Source of the DNA: Saccharopolyspora_D taberi
Lineage (GTDB): Bacteria; Actinomycetota; Actinomycetes; Mycobacteriales; Pseudonocardiaceae
Reading direction: 5' to 3'
DNA: 64,000 nt
NCBI RefSeq assembly: GCF_039534165.1
Contig: NZ_BAAAUX010000019.1
Location: forward strand, 553,218-617,217
Shown here in pieces: positions 7,969 to 16,621 of the stretch (its first letter is position 1; every line of letters starts with the position of its first letter). A program made the translations under genes and the position numbers. Below the pieces are notes generated by a model, which worked only from the letters and a program-made list of their open reading frames with translations, was not told the DNA's origin and did no database searches.

Positions 7969-8738
7969 GACTGGGCAGCCGCCTCCTTCTTGCCGGTGAA
8001 CCGCACGTAGCCGCTGGTCTCCAGCTCGTCGGCGAGCTCGGCACCGCCGGACTCGACGACCTTGCCGTCGGCGAACACGTGCACGAAGTCCGGGGTGATG
8101 TGCTTGAGGATCCGGGTGTAGTGGGTGATCAGCAGGACACCCTTGTCGCCCTCGGAGGTGTAGCGGTTGACGCCCTCGGAGACGACCCGCAGCGCGTCGA
8201 CGTCCAGACCGGAGTCGGTCTCGTCGAGGATCGCGAACTTCGGCTTGAGCAGGTCGAGCTGCAGGATCTCGTGCCGCTTCTTCTCACCGCCGGAGAAACC
8301 CTCGTTGACGCTGCGCTCGGCGAACGCCGGGTCGATGTCCAGGTCGCTCATGGCCTGCTTGACCTCCTTGACCCAGTGCCGGATCTGCGGGGCCTCGCCC
8401 CGGACCGCGGTGGCCGCGGTGCGCAGGAAGTTCGACATCGACACGCCCGGCACCTCGACCGGGTACTGCATGGCGAGGAACAGACCGGCGCGGGCGCGCT
8501 CGTCCACGCTCATCTCCAGCACGTCCTCGCCGTCGAGCAGGACCTGACCGGAGTCGATCTGGTACTTCGGGTGGCCGGCGATGGCGTAGGCCAGCGTCGA
8601 CTTGCCGGAGCCGTTGGGCCCCATGATGGCGTGGATCTGGCCCGAGTTCACGGTCAGGTTCACGCCCTTGAGGATCGGCTTGGCGCCTTCCTCGGTCACG
8701 ACCGAGCCGTGCAGGTCCTTGATCTCCAGGGTGGCCAT
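7965..8738 (-). CDS. sufC: SufC ATPase of the SUF scaffold
   Basis: 257 residues, the ABC-type ATPase that works with SufB and SufD in the cytosolic SufBCD scaffold. Walker A is GPNGSGKST, the signature is FSGGEKKRHE and Walker B is FAILDETDSGLD. Start ATG 8738 (MATLEIKDLHG) is preceded by AGGAG; longer upstream reading in this frame lies inside sufD and is not the gene. It overlaps sufS by four bases. Confidence 0.97.
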   Translation of the reverse strand: MATLEIKDLHGSVVTEEGAKPILKGVNLTVNSGQIHAIMGPNGSGKSTLAYAIAGHPKYQIDSGQVLLDGEDVLEMSVDERARAGLFLAMQYPVEVPGVSMSNFLRTAATAVRGEAPQIRHWVKEVKQAMSDLDIDPAFAERSVNEGFSGGEKKRHEILQLDLLKPKFAILDETDSGLDVDALRVVSEGVNRYTSEGDKGVLLITHYTRILKHITPDFVHVFADGKVVESGGAELADELETSGYVRFTGKKEAAAQS

Positions 8739-8779
8739 TTGTTTCGTTTCTCCTGGTGTGTGCGAAAGCTTTGCGGTGT

Positions 8780-9973
8780 TCAGGCGCCGACCACGGCGAG
8801 TTCGGCCTCGATGGCGGCCTCCAGCCGCTCGCGGACCTCGGGCACGGTGATCTTCTGCAGGATCTCGCCGAAGAACCCGCGCACCACCAGGCGTCGTGCC
8901 TGCTCCTGCGGGATGCCCCGGGCCATGAGGTAGAACAGCTGCTCGTCGTCGAAGCGGCCGGTGGCGCTGGCGTGCCCGGCGCCCTCGATCTCGCCGGTCT
9001 CGATCTCCAGGTTCGGCACCGAGTCGGCGCGAGCGCCCTGGGTGAGCACCAGGTTCCGGTTCAGCTCGAAGGTCTCGGTGCCCTCGGCCTCGGCCCGGAT
9101 CAGCACGTCGCCGATCCACACCGAGTGCGCGCCGTCGCCCTGCAGCGCGCCCTTGTAGAGCACGTTGCTGCGGCAGTTCGCCACCGCGTGGTCGACCAGC
9201 ATCCGGTGTTCGAGGTGCTGGCCCGCGTCGGCGAAGTACAGGCCGAGCAGCTCGGCGTCGCCGCCCTTGTCGCCGTAGTTGACCGTGGTGTTGACCCGGA
9301 CCAGGTCGCCGCCCAGGGTCACGGCCAGGTGCCGGAACACCGAGTCGCGGCCGAGGCCGGCGTGCTCGGAGCTGACCTGGGTGGCGTCGTCGGCCCAGTC
9401 GTGGATGGAGACCACCGACAGCCGGGCGGAGTCCTCGACGACGAACTCGACGTTGTCGCCGAGCACCCCGGAGCCCCGGTAGTCGATGACCACGACGGCC
9501 TCGGCGAACGGCTCCGCGCGCACCTGGAGGTGGCCGAACGCGGTCTGGCCCTCGCCCGGCCCGTCCACGGTGATGCTGATCGGCGCGGCGGGCTGGGTGT
9601 CCTTGGGGACGGTGACGACGGTGGCCTCGGTGAACGAGCTCCACGCCTGCGCGGCCACCCGGTCGGCGGGCACGCCGCCGTCGCCCAGGCGGGCGTCGTC
9701 GCGGCCCACGGTCTCGACCGAGGCGGCGTCACCGGCGTCGACGGTCACCTTGACCGAGCCCGTCGCGGTGGCGGTGCCGTCGTGCAGGCCCTTGAGCCGC
9801 TTGGTCGGCGTGAACCGCCAGTCCTCCTCGCGGCCACCGGGGACCTCGAACGCCTCGACGTCGTAGGAGGTGAAGCGCTGCCCGCGGGAGGACTGCGGAA
9901 CGACCGGTCCTCCGTGGGAGTGCTCGGCGAGGCCGTGCTGGGCACCGTCGGGAGTAGTGGTACTCGTCGTCAT
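8780..9973 (-). CDS. sufD: SufD scaffold protein
   Basis: 397 residues, SufB/SufD family beta-helix protein, shorter than SufB and with the SufD-type C-terminus (FGEILQKITVPEVRERLEAAIEAEL). In the SufBC2D complex it supports cluster assembly and iron entry. ATG 9973 begins one base after the sufB stop. The DDEQLFYLMARGIPQEQA motif shared with SufB is present. Confidence 0.95.
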   Translation of the reverse strand: MTTSTTTPDGAQHGLAEHSHGGPVVPQSSRGQRFTSYDVEAFEVPGGREEDWRFTPTKRLKGLHDGTATATGSVKVTVDAGDAASVETVGRDDARLGDGGVPADRVAAQAWSSFTEATVVTVPKDTQPAAPISITVDGPGEGQTAFGHLQVRAEPFAEAVVVIDYRGSGVLGDNVEFVVEDSARLSVVSIHDWADDATQVSSEHAGLGRDSVFRHLAVTLGGDLVRVNTTVNYGDKGGDAELLGLYFADAGQHLEHRMLVDHAVANCRSNVLYKGALQGDGAHSVWIGDVLIRAEAEGTETFELNRNLVLTQGARADSVPNLEIETGEIEGAGHASATGRFDDEQLFYLMARGIPQEQARRLVVRGFFGEILQKITVPEVRERLEAAIEAELAVVGA

Positions 9974-9974
9974 C

Positions 9975-11438
9975 TCAGCCGACGGCCCCTTCCATCTGCA
10001 GCTCGATCAGGCGGTTCAGTTCCAGTGCGTACTCCATCGGCAGCTCGCGCGCGATCGGCTCGACGAAGCCGCGCACGATCATCGCCATCGCCTCGTCCTC
10101 GGTCAGGCCGCGCTGCATCAGGTAGAACAGCTGGTCGTCGCTGACCTTGGAGACGGTGGCCTCGTGGCCCATGGACACGTCGTCGACGCGGACGTCGACG
10201 TAGGGGTAGGTGTCGGAGCGGCTGATCGTGTCGACCAGCAGCGCGTCGCACTTGACCGTGGAGGCCGAGTGGTTGGCCCGCTTGGCGACCTTGACCAGGC
10301 CCCGGTAGGAGGTGCGGCCACCGCCCCGGGCGATCGACTTGGACACGATCGTCGAGGAGGTGTGCGGCGCCAGGTGCTCCATCTTCGCGCCCGCGTCCTG
10401 GTGCTGGCCCTCGCCGGCGAAAGCGACCGAGAGCACCTCGCCCTTGGCGTGCTCGCCCATCAGGAACACCGACGGGTACTTCATGGTGACCTTGGAGCCG
10501 AGGTTGCCGTCGACCCACTCCATCGTCGCGCCCTCTTCGGCCTTGGCGCGCTTGGTGACCAGGTTGTAGACGTTGGTCGACCAGTTCTGGATGGTCGTGT
10601 AGCGGCAGCGCCCGCCCTTCTTGACCACGATCTCCACGACCGCCGAGTGCAGCGAGTCGCTGGAGTAGATCGGCGCGGTGCAGCCCTCGACGTAGTGCAC
10701 GTAGGCGCCCTCGTCGACGATGATCAGGGTCCGCTCGAACTGGCCCATGTTCTCGGTGTTGATCCGGAAGTAGGCCTGCAGCGGGATGTCGACGTGCACG
10801 CCCGGCGGCACGTAGATGAAGGAGCCACCCGACCACACGGCGGTGTTGAGCGCGGAGAACTTGTTGTCACCGGCCGGGATGACCGAGCCGAAGTACTCCT
10901 TGAAGATCTCCGGGTGCTCCCGCAGGCCGGTGTCGGTGTCCAGGAAGATCACGCCCTGGGCTTCCAGGTCCTCGCGGATCTTGTGGTAGACGACCTCGGA
11001 CTCGTACTGCGCGGCCACGCCCGCGACCAGCCGCTGCTTCTCCGCCTCCGGGATGCCCAGCTTGTCGTAGGTGTTCTTGATGTCCTCGGGCAGGTCGTCC
11101 CAGGTCTGGGCCTGCTGCTCGGTGGACCGCACGAAGTACTTGATGTTGTCGAAGTCGATGCCGGACAGGTCGGCGCCCCAGTTGGGCATCGGCTTGCGGT
11201 CGAAGAGCTTCAGCGCCTTGAGCCGGGCCTCGAGCATCCACTCCGGCTCGTCCTTCTTGGCCGAGATGTCCCGGACGACGTCCTCGTTGAGACCGCGTCG
11301 AGCGCCCTCGCCCGCGGTGTCCGGGTCGGCCCAGCCGTACTCGTAGTTGCCCAGCGTCGCCAGGGTCTCCTCTTGGCTGAGCTGGCCAGAGGTGTTCGGC
11401 ACCGTGGTGGGTGTGCGCTGCTCCGCAGCGGCAGTCAT
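9975..11438 (-). CDS. sufB: SufB scaffold protein
   Basis: 487 residues, the main Fe-S scaffold of the SUF system. Family signatures include YEYGWADPD, VVYHKIREDLEAQGVIF, SVIPAGDNKFSALNTAVWSGG and SDDQLFYLMQRGL. It is an uninterrupted gene; unlike M. tuberculosis SufB it carries no intein. ATG 11438 overlaps the sufR stop by four bases, so regulator and scaffold are co-translated. Confidence 0.97.
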   Translation of the reverse strand: MTAAAEQRTPTTVPNTSGQLSQEETLATLGNYEYGWADPDTAGEGARRGLNEDVVRDISAKKDEPEWMLEARLKALKLFDRKPMPNWGADLSGIDFDNIKYFVRSTEQQAQTWDDLPEDIKNTYDKLGIPEAEKQRLVAGVAAQYESEVVYHKIREDLEAQGVIFLDTDTGLREHPEIFKEYFGSVIPAGDNKFSALNTAVWSGGSFIYVPPGVHVDIPLQAYFRINTENMGQFERTLIIVDEGAYVHYVEGCTAPIYSSDSLHSAVVEIVVKKGGRCRYTTIQNWSTNVYNLVTKRAKAEEGATMEWVDGNLGSKVTMKYPSVFLMGEHAKGEVLSVAFAGEGQHQDAGAKMEHLAPHTSSTIVSKSIARGGGRTSYRGLVKVAKRANHSASTVKCDALLVDTISRSDTYPYVDVRVDDVSMGHEATVSKVSDDQLFYLMQRGLTEDEAMAMIVRGFVEPIARELPMEYALELNRLIELQMEGAVG

Positions 11439-12235
11439 ACGGGCTCCCCTCCATCAGGAATCGGGGCGGTCTCCTGCCGTCCCTTCGGGACCGGGGCGGC
11501 AGATTTCGGATCGGTTTCCGCACGCTCGGACCGCGCGAGCGGTACGTGCGTCGTGCAGACCGCATCGCCGTTGGCGATGGTGGCCAACCGCTGCACGTGG
11601 GTGCCGAGGACTTCGGCGAAGGCCGCCGTCTCGGCTTCGCACAGCTGCGGGAAGTCCGCAGCCACGTGCGCTACCGGGCAGTGGTGCTGGCAGAGCTGCT
11701 CGCCGCTCCCGACGCTTCGCGTCGAGGCAGCGTAGCCCTCGCGGGTCAGCGCGTTGGCCAGCACCTCGGCCCGCTCGGCGGGGTCGTCGCTGGCCGCCAG
11801 CGCCTCGCGGTGGTTGGCCACCAGCGCGGCCATCCGCCGTTCGGCGAAGGTGCGGACCGCCTGCTCCCCGTCGGTCTCGGCGATGAACCGCAGCGCGGCC
11901 ACCGCGAGGTCGTCGTAGGCGTGCCCGAAGCGGGCCCGGCCCACCTCGGTGAGCAGGAACAGCTTCGCCGGCCTGCCCCGGCCGCGGCGGCTGCGGGGGG
12001 ACGCGTCCCTCGTGTACGCCTCGCCCTCGGCGAGCAGCACGTCGAGGTGCCTGCGCACCGCCGTGGGGCTGACGCCGAGCTCGTCGGCGACCGCCGCGGC
12101 GGTGATCGGTCCGCGCTCCAGAAGCAACCGCGCGACCGCGTGCCGGGTGCGCCCGTCCGCGTGCTGCCCGGCCTGGTGGGCCGCGGGGCCCGACTCGGCC
12201 GCCGCAGCCGTGGGTGGCGTTCCGGCGTTTTTCAC
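11435..12235 (-). CDS. sufR: SufR-type iron-sulfur-sensing repressor
   Basis: 266 residues with an N-terminal winged helix (about 30-85; LLLERGPITAAAVADELGVSPTAVRRHLDVLLAEGE) and a C-terminal part with cysteines at QLC, HHC and QLC (the last two 12 residues apart) plus a later DAVC. SufR proteins bind a [4Fe-4S] cluster and repress suf when clusters are sufficient. First gene of the operon and in the Rv1460 position next to mptB. The start is GTG 12235 with no clear Shine-Dalgarno, so it may be leaderless. The C-terminal tail of about 25 residues is Pro/Glu-rich. Confidence 0.92.
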   Translation of the reverse strand: MKNAGTPPTAAAAESGPAAHQAGQHADGRTRHAVARLLLERGPITAAAVADELGVSPTAVRRHLDVLLAEGEAYTRDASPRSRRGRGRPAKLFLLTEVGRARFGHAYDDLAVAALRFIAETDGEQAVRTFAERRMAALVANHREALAASDDPAERAEVLANALTREGYAASTRSVGSGEQLCQHHCPVAHVAADFPQLCEAETAAFAEVLGTHVQRLATIANGDAVCTTHVPLARSERAETDPKSAAPVPKGRQETAPIPDGGEPV

Positions 12236-12376
12236 AACACGAATGTTACCTATTTAGCGCGAGCACACCAGAGACCGGGGCCACCACGTGACCTGACTCA
12301 CCATCGAGCCACCGCAAGCCACCGGTCGGGCGATGCCCGGCGAGCGCGGCCGGGCTGCCCACTACCCTTCGTCATC
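12236..12376. promoter_or_regulatory. Divergent sufR / mptB promoter region
   Basis: 141 bp between divergent genes. Close to the sufR start is a rare AT-rich patch (12236-12256) with AACA/TGTT half-sites four bases apart (12236-12247), a possible SufR self-control site; the match is short. TACCCT at 12363-12368 sits 8 bases before the mptB GTG. Confidence 0.4.
12363..12368 (+). promoter_or_regulatory. Putative -10 box of leaderless mptB transcript
   Basis: TACCCT followed by 8 bases and GTG 12377, with no Shine-Dalgarno in between. This matches the actinobacterial leaderless pattern TAnnnT close to the start codon. Confidence 0.45.
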
Positions 12377-13948
12377 GTGGTGGCAGCTGACGCAAGCGGA
12401 CTCGACAGCGGCCGGGCGAACGAGGACGACCCGGCGGAACCGGCACCGCTGGACCGCGCGGAGCGGCGCCAGCTGGACCTGGTCCGCCGGTTCGGCACGA
12501 CCGGTTCGCTGGTGCTGGCCGTCGGCGCGATCGGCGCGGGCGCCGCGCCGGTGGACAACCCGCTGTCCGGGGTGCGCCTGATCGGGCTGCCCGCCCGGAT
12601 GCCCACGGTGGCCATGGCCTGCGCCTGGCTCGGGATGCTGATGATCGTCATCTCCTGGCTGTGGCTGGGCAAGCTGGCCTGGCCGGGCCGGGACCGGCTG
12701 GTGACGGTGACCCAGCTGGCCCGCACGGTGGCGATGTGGGCGCTGCCGCTGGCGCTGGCGCCGCCGCTGTTCAGCCGGGACATGTACGCCTACCTCGCGC
12801 AGAGCGAGATCGCCCACCGCGGGCTGGACCCCTACGTGCTCAGCCCGCTCACCGGCCTGGGCGTGGACCACCCGCTGACCAGCAACGTCAACAACATCTG
12901 GCGGGACACCCCGGCCCCGTACGGCCCGCTGTTCCTGATGTTCGGCCGGGTCATCTCCGCCGTCGTCGGCGACAACGTCGTGTTCGGCGTGCTGCTGTGG
13001 CGGGTGATCATGCTCACCGGGCTGGCCCTGGCGATCTGGGCGATCCCCCGGCTCGCGCGCCGCTGCGGGGTGCACGCGTCGTGCGCGCTGTGGCTGAGCG
13101 TGGCCAACCCGATCACGTTGTTCCACGTGGTCAGCGGCATGCACAACGAGGCCCTGCTGGTCGGGATCATGCTCGCGGCCATCGAGCTCGGGCTGCGCTG
13201 GAAGCGGGTGATCGGGATCGTGGTGGCGGCCGTGCTGCTGACCATCGGCGGCGCGATCAAGCCGCCCGGGTTCATCGCGCTGGGCTTCTTCGGCGTCCAC
13301 ATCGCGCGGCGCTGGGGCGGGCGGTTCTCCGACCTGGTCAAGGCCGCCGCGCTGCTGACGGCGGTGTTCCTGGTGACGATGACGGTCATCACCGTCGCCA
13401 GCGGCTGGGGCCTGGGCTGGATCGAGACCTACGACGTGCCGAACCGGCTCAAGACCTGGCTGGCCCCGATGTCGGCGGTCGGCATGACCGGCGGCGGGAT
13501 CTCGATGCTGCTCGGGCTGGGCAACCACACCGACGCGGTGCTGGTCATCACCAAGATCCTCGGCTACGGCGCGGCCGCGGCGGTGTGCCTGCGGATGCTG
13601 TGGCTGTCGTTCCGCGGCCGCATCGAGCCGCTGGCCGGGCTCGGCATCACGTTCGGCGCGCTGGCGCTGTTCGGCCCGGTCCTGCACCCCTGGTACCTGC
13701 TGTGGGCGCTGGTGCCGCTGGCGCTTTCGACCAACGACAGCCGGTTCCGGATCGCCGCGACCACGATCAGCGCCCTGGTCGCGCTGTTCGTGCCACCCAC
13801 CGGATCGGGTTACGAGCTGCGGGCGTACCAGATCCCGCTGGCGGTGATCGCCGCGCTGGTGGCGTTCGCGGTGCTGGTCTGGCTGGTGCGCGGCAGGGTG
13901 CCGTGGCCGGGCCCGACCCGCAGCGGTGCGCGCCGTGCCACGGCATAG
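12377..13948 (+). CDS. mptB: MptB-like polyprenol-phosphomannose alpha-1,6-mannosyltransferase
   Basis: 523 residues, an integral membrane GT-C type glycosyltransferase with about 11-13 hydrophobic helices. FSRDMYAYLAQSEIAHRGLDPY holds the acidic loop motif after the second block of helices expected of the catalytic base region, and NPITLFHVVSGMHNEALLVG and KPPGFIALGF are MptA/MptB family motifs. In Corynebacteriales MptB starts the mannan core of lipomannan from polyprenol-phosphomannose on the outer membrane face. Position next to sufR matches Rv1459c. Start chosen at GTG 12377 by the -10-like box; GTG 12380 is equally possible. A much longer open frame upstream crosses sufR and is not real. 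Confidence 0.85.
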   Translation: MVAADASGLDSGRANEDDPAEPAPLDRAERRQLDLVRRFGTTGSLVLAVGAIGAGAAPVDNPLSGVRLIGLPARMPTVAMACAWLGMLMIVISWLWLGKLAWPGRDRLVTVTQLARTVAMWALPLALAPPLFSRDMYAYLAQSEIAHRGLDPYVLSPLTGLGVDHPLTSNVNNIWRDTPAPYGPLFLMFGRVISAVVGDNVVFGVLLWRVIMLTGLALAIWAIPRLARRCGVHASCALWLSVANPITLFHVVSGMHNEALLVGIMLAAIELGLRWKRVIGIVVAAVLLTIGGAIKPPGFIALGFFGVHIARRWGGRFSDLVKAAALLTAVFLVTMTVITVASGWGLGWIETYDVPNRLKTWLAPMSAVGMTGGGISMLLGLGNHTDAVLVITKILGYGAAAAVCLRMLWLSFRGRIEPLAGLGITFGALALFGPVLHPWYLLWALVPLALSTNDSRFRIAATTISALVALFVPPTGSGYELRAYQIPLAVIAALVAFAVLVWLVRGRVPWPGPTRSGARRATA

Positions 13949-13951
13949 GCT
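13946..13951 (+). promoter_or_regulatory. Putative -10 box of leaderless ABC ATPase gene
   Basis: TAGGCT, overlapping the mptB stop codon region, followed by 8 bases and GTG 13960, with no Shine-Dalgarno. Confidence 0.4.
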
Positions 13952-13959
13952 TGACTGTC

Positions 13960-14895
13960 GTGAGCAACGCCGACAGTCCGGCCGTCGAGCTGCGCGGGCT
14001 GAGAAAACGCTTCGCGGACGTGGTCGCCGTCAACGGCCTCGACCTGCGCCTGGAGCGCGGCCAGGTGCTGGCCCTGCTCGGTCCCAACGGCGCGGGCAAG
14101 ACGACCACGGTGGAGATCTGCGAGGGATTCCAGCGCCCCGACGGGGGGACCGTCCGGGTGCTCGGCCTGGACCCGGCGACGCAGGGTGACCGGCTGCGTC
14201 CCCGCATCGGCGTGATGCCGCAGGGCGGCGGCGCCTACCCCGGGGTGCGCGCCGGGGAGATGCTGCGGCTGGTCGCCTCCTGCACCGCCGATCCGCTGGA
14301 CCCGGCGTGGCTGCTGGACGTCCTGGGGCTCACCTCGGTCGGGCGCGTCCCGTACAAGCGGCTCTCCGGCGGGCAGCAGCAGCGGCTCTCGCTGGCCTGC
14401 GCCCTGATCGGCAGGCCGGAGCTGGTGTTCCTCGACGAGCCGACCGCCGGGATGGACCCGCAGGCCCGGCGGCTGGTCTGGGACCTGGTCTCGGCGCTGC
14501 GCCGGGACGGCGTGAGCGTGCTGCTGACCACGCACCTGATGGACGAGGCCGAGGCGCTGGCCGACCGGGTCGTGATCGTCGACCACGGCCGCGCGGTCGC
14601 CGAGGGCACCGCGGCCGAGCTGACCGAGCCCGAGGACGGCAGGCAGGAACTGCGGTTCCGCTCGCAGTCGGCGCTGGAGCTGGACCTGCTGCTGTCGGCG
14701 CTGCCGGAGGGCTGTGAGGCCGCCGAACCGCGCGCGGGCGAGTACGTCATCCGCGGGGTCATCGACCCGCAGGTGGTCTCCACGGTGACCGCGTGGTGCG
14801 CCCGGCACGGGGTGCTGGCCGAGGAACTGCGGGTCGGCAGGCGCAGCCTGGAGGACGTGTTCTTGGAACTGACCGGACGGGAGCTCCGATCGTGA
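13960..14895 (+). CDS. ABC transporter ATP-binding protein
   Basis: 311 residues, DrrA/CcmA-like exporter ATPase. Walker A is GPNGAGKTTT (about 42-51), signature LSGGQQQRLS, Walker B LVFLDEPTAGMDP, H-loop TTHLMDEAEALADR. A C-terminal domain of about 90 residues follows, as in drug or polyketide-type exporters. GTGA overlap with the permease downstream makes a two-gene transporter. Rv1458c-Rv1457c occupy the same place in M. tuberculosis. The substrate is unknown. The neighbouring mannosyltransferase and heme A genes do not settle it. Confidence 0.9.
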   Translation: MSNADSPAVELRGLRKRFADVVAVNGLDLRLERGQVLALLGPNGAGKTTTVEICEGFQRPDGGTVRVLGLDPATQGDRLRPRIGVMPQGGGAYPGVRAGEMLRLVASCTADPLDPAWLLDVLGLTSVGRVPYKRLSGGQQQRLSLACALIGRPELVFLDEPTAGMDPQARRLVWDLVSALRRDGVSVLLTTHLMDEAEALADRVVIVDHGRAVAEGTAAELTEPEDGRQELRFRSQSALELDLLLSALPEGCEAAEPRAGEYVIRGVIDPQVVSTVTAWCARHGVLAEELRVGRRSLEDVFLELTGRELRS

Positions 14896-15677
14896 GCGCC
14901 GAGACGACCTTCCCGGCGGGGACGTTCGCCCCCGCCCCCGGCCGCGGCAGGCCGGGGCGGATGCTGGCCGCGCACACCCGGATCGAGGCGCTGCTGATCC
15001 TGCGCCACGGCGAGCAGGCGCTGCTGACGCTGATCATCCCGCTGGCGCTGCTGATCGGGCTGTCCACGCTGCCCATCGGGTCGCTGCCGGAGCCCCGGGT
15101 GAACTCGGTGATGCCGCGCATCCTCGCGCTGGCGGTGATGTCGACGGCGTTCACCGGCCAGGCGATCGCGCTGGGCTTCGACCGCCGCTACGGCGTGCTC
15201 AAGCGGCTCGCGGCGACCGCGCTGCCGCGCTGGACGCTGATCTGCGGGCGGGTGCTGGCCACACTGCTCGTGGTGGCGCTGCAGGCCGTGGTGCTCGGGA
15301 TCGCCGCCGCGCTGCTGGGCTGGACCCCGTCGGTGGCCGGGCTGCTGGCGGCGGTGCCGCTGCTGGTGCTGGGCACGCTGACGTTCGGGGCCGCCGGGGT
15401 GCTGGTCGGCGGCGCGCTGCGGGCCGAGATCGTGCTCGCGCTGGCGAACGCGATCTGGTTCGTGCTGCTGCTCGCGGGCGGCCTGGCGCTGCCCGCCTCC
15501 GACCTGCCCGGGCCGATCGCCGCGGTAGCGGGGGTGCTGCCTTCGGGCGCGCTGGCCGAGGCGCTGGACGCGGCGCTGACCGGCGGTGCGTTCCCGGGTC
15601 CGGTGCCGCTGGCCGTGCTGGCCGGGTGGGCCGTGGTCGCGGGCTGGATCGCGAGTCGCACGACGAAGCTCATCTGA
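14892..15677 (+). CDS. ABC-2 type transporter permease
   Basis: 261 residues with six predicted membrane helices, starting after a short cytosolic N-terminus of about 35 residues. GFDRRYGVLKRLAATALPRWTL is the conserved ABC-2 segment between helices 2 and 3. GTG 14892 overlaps the stop of the ATPase gene, so the two should be made in step and form a homodimeric exporter. Rv1457c-like by position. Confidence 0.88.
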   Translation: MSAETTFPAGTFAPAPGRGRPGRMLAAHTRIEALLILRHGEQALLTLIIPLALLIGLSTLPIGSLPEPRVNSVMPRILALAVMSTAFTGQAIALGFDRRYGVLKRLAATALPRWTLICGRVLATLLVVALQAVVLGIAAALLGWTPSVAGLLAAVPLLVLGTLTFGAAGVLVGGALRAEIVLALANAIWFVLLLAGGLALPASDLPGPIAAVAGVLPSGALAEALDAALTGGAFPGPVPLAVLAGWAVVAGWIASRTTKLI

Positions 15678-15693
15678 TCGGGTTACCGAGCAG

Positions 15694-15699
15694 TAGGGT
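15694..15699 (+). promoter_or_regulatory. Putative -10 box of leaderless SCO6745-family gene
   Basis: TAGGGT followed by 6 bases and ATG 15706; no Shine-Dalgarno between. Confidence 0.5.
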
Positions 15700-15705
15700 G
15701 ACGGC

Positions 15706-16554
15706 ATGACGACGATCGCCCGCCGGGGGAAGAGCTCCCTGGACCTCCTGCACTCGATGATCTACTTCGCGCCCGAGGCCGCCGACGAGTTCGCCGCGCT
15801 CGGGCTCGACCGCGGCCTGATGTCCTACCTCGCGGGCCGGTCGGCACCGATGGGTGCCGTCGGCGCCGGCGTGGTCAGCGCGACCTTCTACAACTTCAAC
15901 CCGGCCAAAGTCGCCGCGGAGATCCCGCGCGCCTGGTCGATCGCCGCGCCTTCCGACGTGATCGCGGCCCGGTTCCGCGCGGTAGACGGCGCGCTGCGGC
16001 GGCTGCTCGGCGCCGAGGTGACCTCCGACCTGGTGGCCACGACCGCCGAGCTGGCGCAGGCGGCGACCCAGGACCTCCGGCCGGACGGCAAGCCGCTCTA
16101 CGCCGCGCACGCCGACCTGGCGTGGCCGGAGGAGCCGCACCTGCGGTTGTGGCACGCGGTCTCGCTGCTCCGGGAGTTCCGCGGCGACGCGCACATCACG
16201 GCCCTCCAGCGCGCCGGGCTCAGCGGGCTCCAGGCGCTGGTCCTGCACGTGGCCACCGGCGAGGGGTTCACGGCCGAGGCCGCGCGCAGGACCCGCGTGT
16301 GGTCGGAGGACGAGTGGGCGGCCGGGGTTTCGGAACTGCGGCAGCGCGGTCTGGTCGACGCCGACGGGGCGATCACGGAGCAGGGCGCGGCGCTGCGCGA
16401 GGAGGTCGAGACCGAGACCGACGCGATGTCGGCCGGTCCGTGGGAGTCCCTGAGCGGCGACCAGCTGGACGTGCTGCTGGGCAACGGGTCCCAGCTGAGC
16501 AGGGCGTTGCTGGCGGCGGGAGCACTCCCGCCGGGCCTGTTCGCGAAGCGCTGA
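15706..16554 (+). CDS. SCO6745-family conserved protein, winged-helix-like
   Basis: 282 residues, soluble. I recognise it as the actinobacterial SCO6745-type family: the N-terminal SLDLLHSMIYFAPEAADEFAALGL and YNFNPAKVAAEIPRAW motifs, an all-helical middle with a HAALV-like alpha-helical repeat, and a C-terminal segment (about 195-250) that looks like a winged helix (VSELRQRGLVDADGAITEQGAALREEVE). Function is not established. It sits alone between the ABC pair and ctaA, with its own leaderless-type promoter. A DNA-binding role is an inference from the C-terminal fold only. Confidence 0.75.
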   Translation: MTTIARRGKSSLDLLHSMIYFAPEAADEFAALGLDRGLMSYLAGRSAPMGAVGAGVVSATFYNFNPAKVAAEIPRAWSIAAPSDVIAARFRAVDGALRRLLGAEVTSDLVATTAELAQAATQDLRPDGKPLYAAHADLAWPEEPHLRLWHAVSLLREFRGDAHITALQRAGLSGLQALVLHVATGEGFTAEAARRTRVWSEDEWAAGVSELRQRGLVDADGAITEQGAALREEVETETDAMSAGPWESLSGDQLDVLLGNGSQLSRALLAAGALPPGLFAKR

Positions 16555-16608
16555 GAGTCGGGCCCGGGGCTGTCAAGCCCTGGCGGCAACGTGAATCGGG
16601 CTTGCACT

Positions 16609-16614
16609 TACCAT
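16609..16614 (+). promoter_or_regulatory. Putative -10 box of leaderless ctaA transcript
   Basis: TACCAT followed by 7 bases and GTG 16622; no Shine-Dalgarno. Confidence 0.5.
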
Positions 16615-16621
16615 CGGTTCC

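Noticed and set aside
11411..12376. N-terminal extension of the mptB reading frame across sufR
   Set aside because: The extension is antisense to the clear sufR gene; it reflects open frames in GC-rich DNA. The real start is near 12377.
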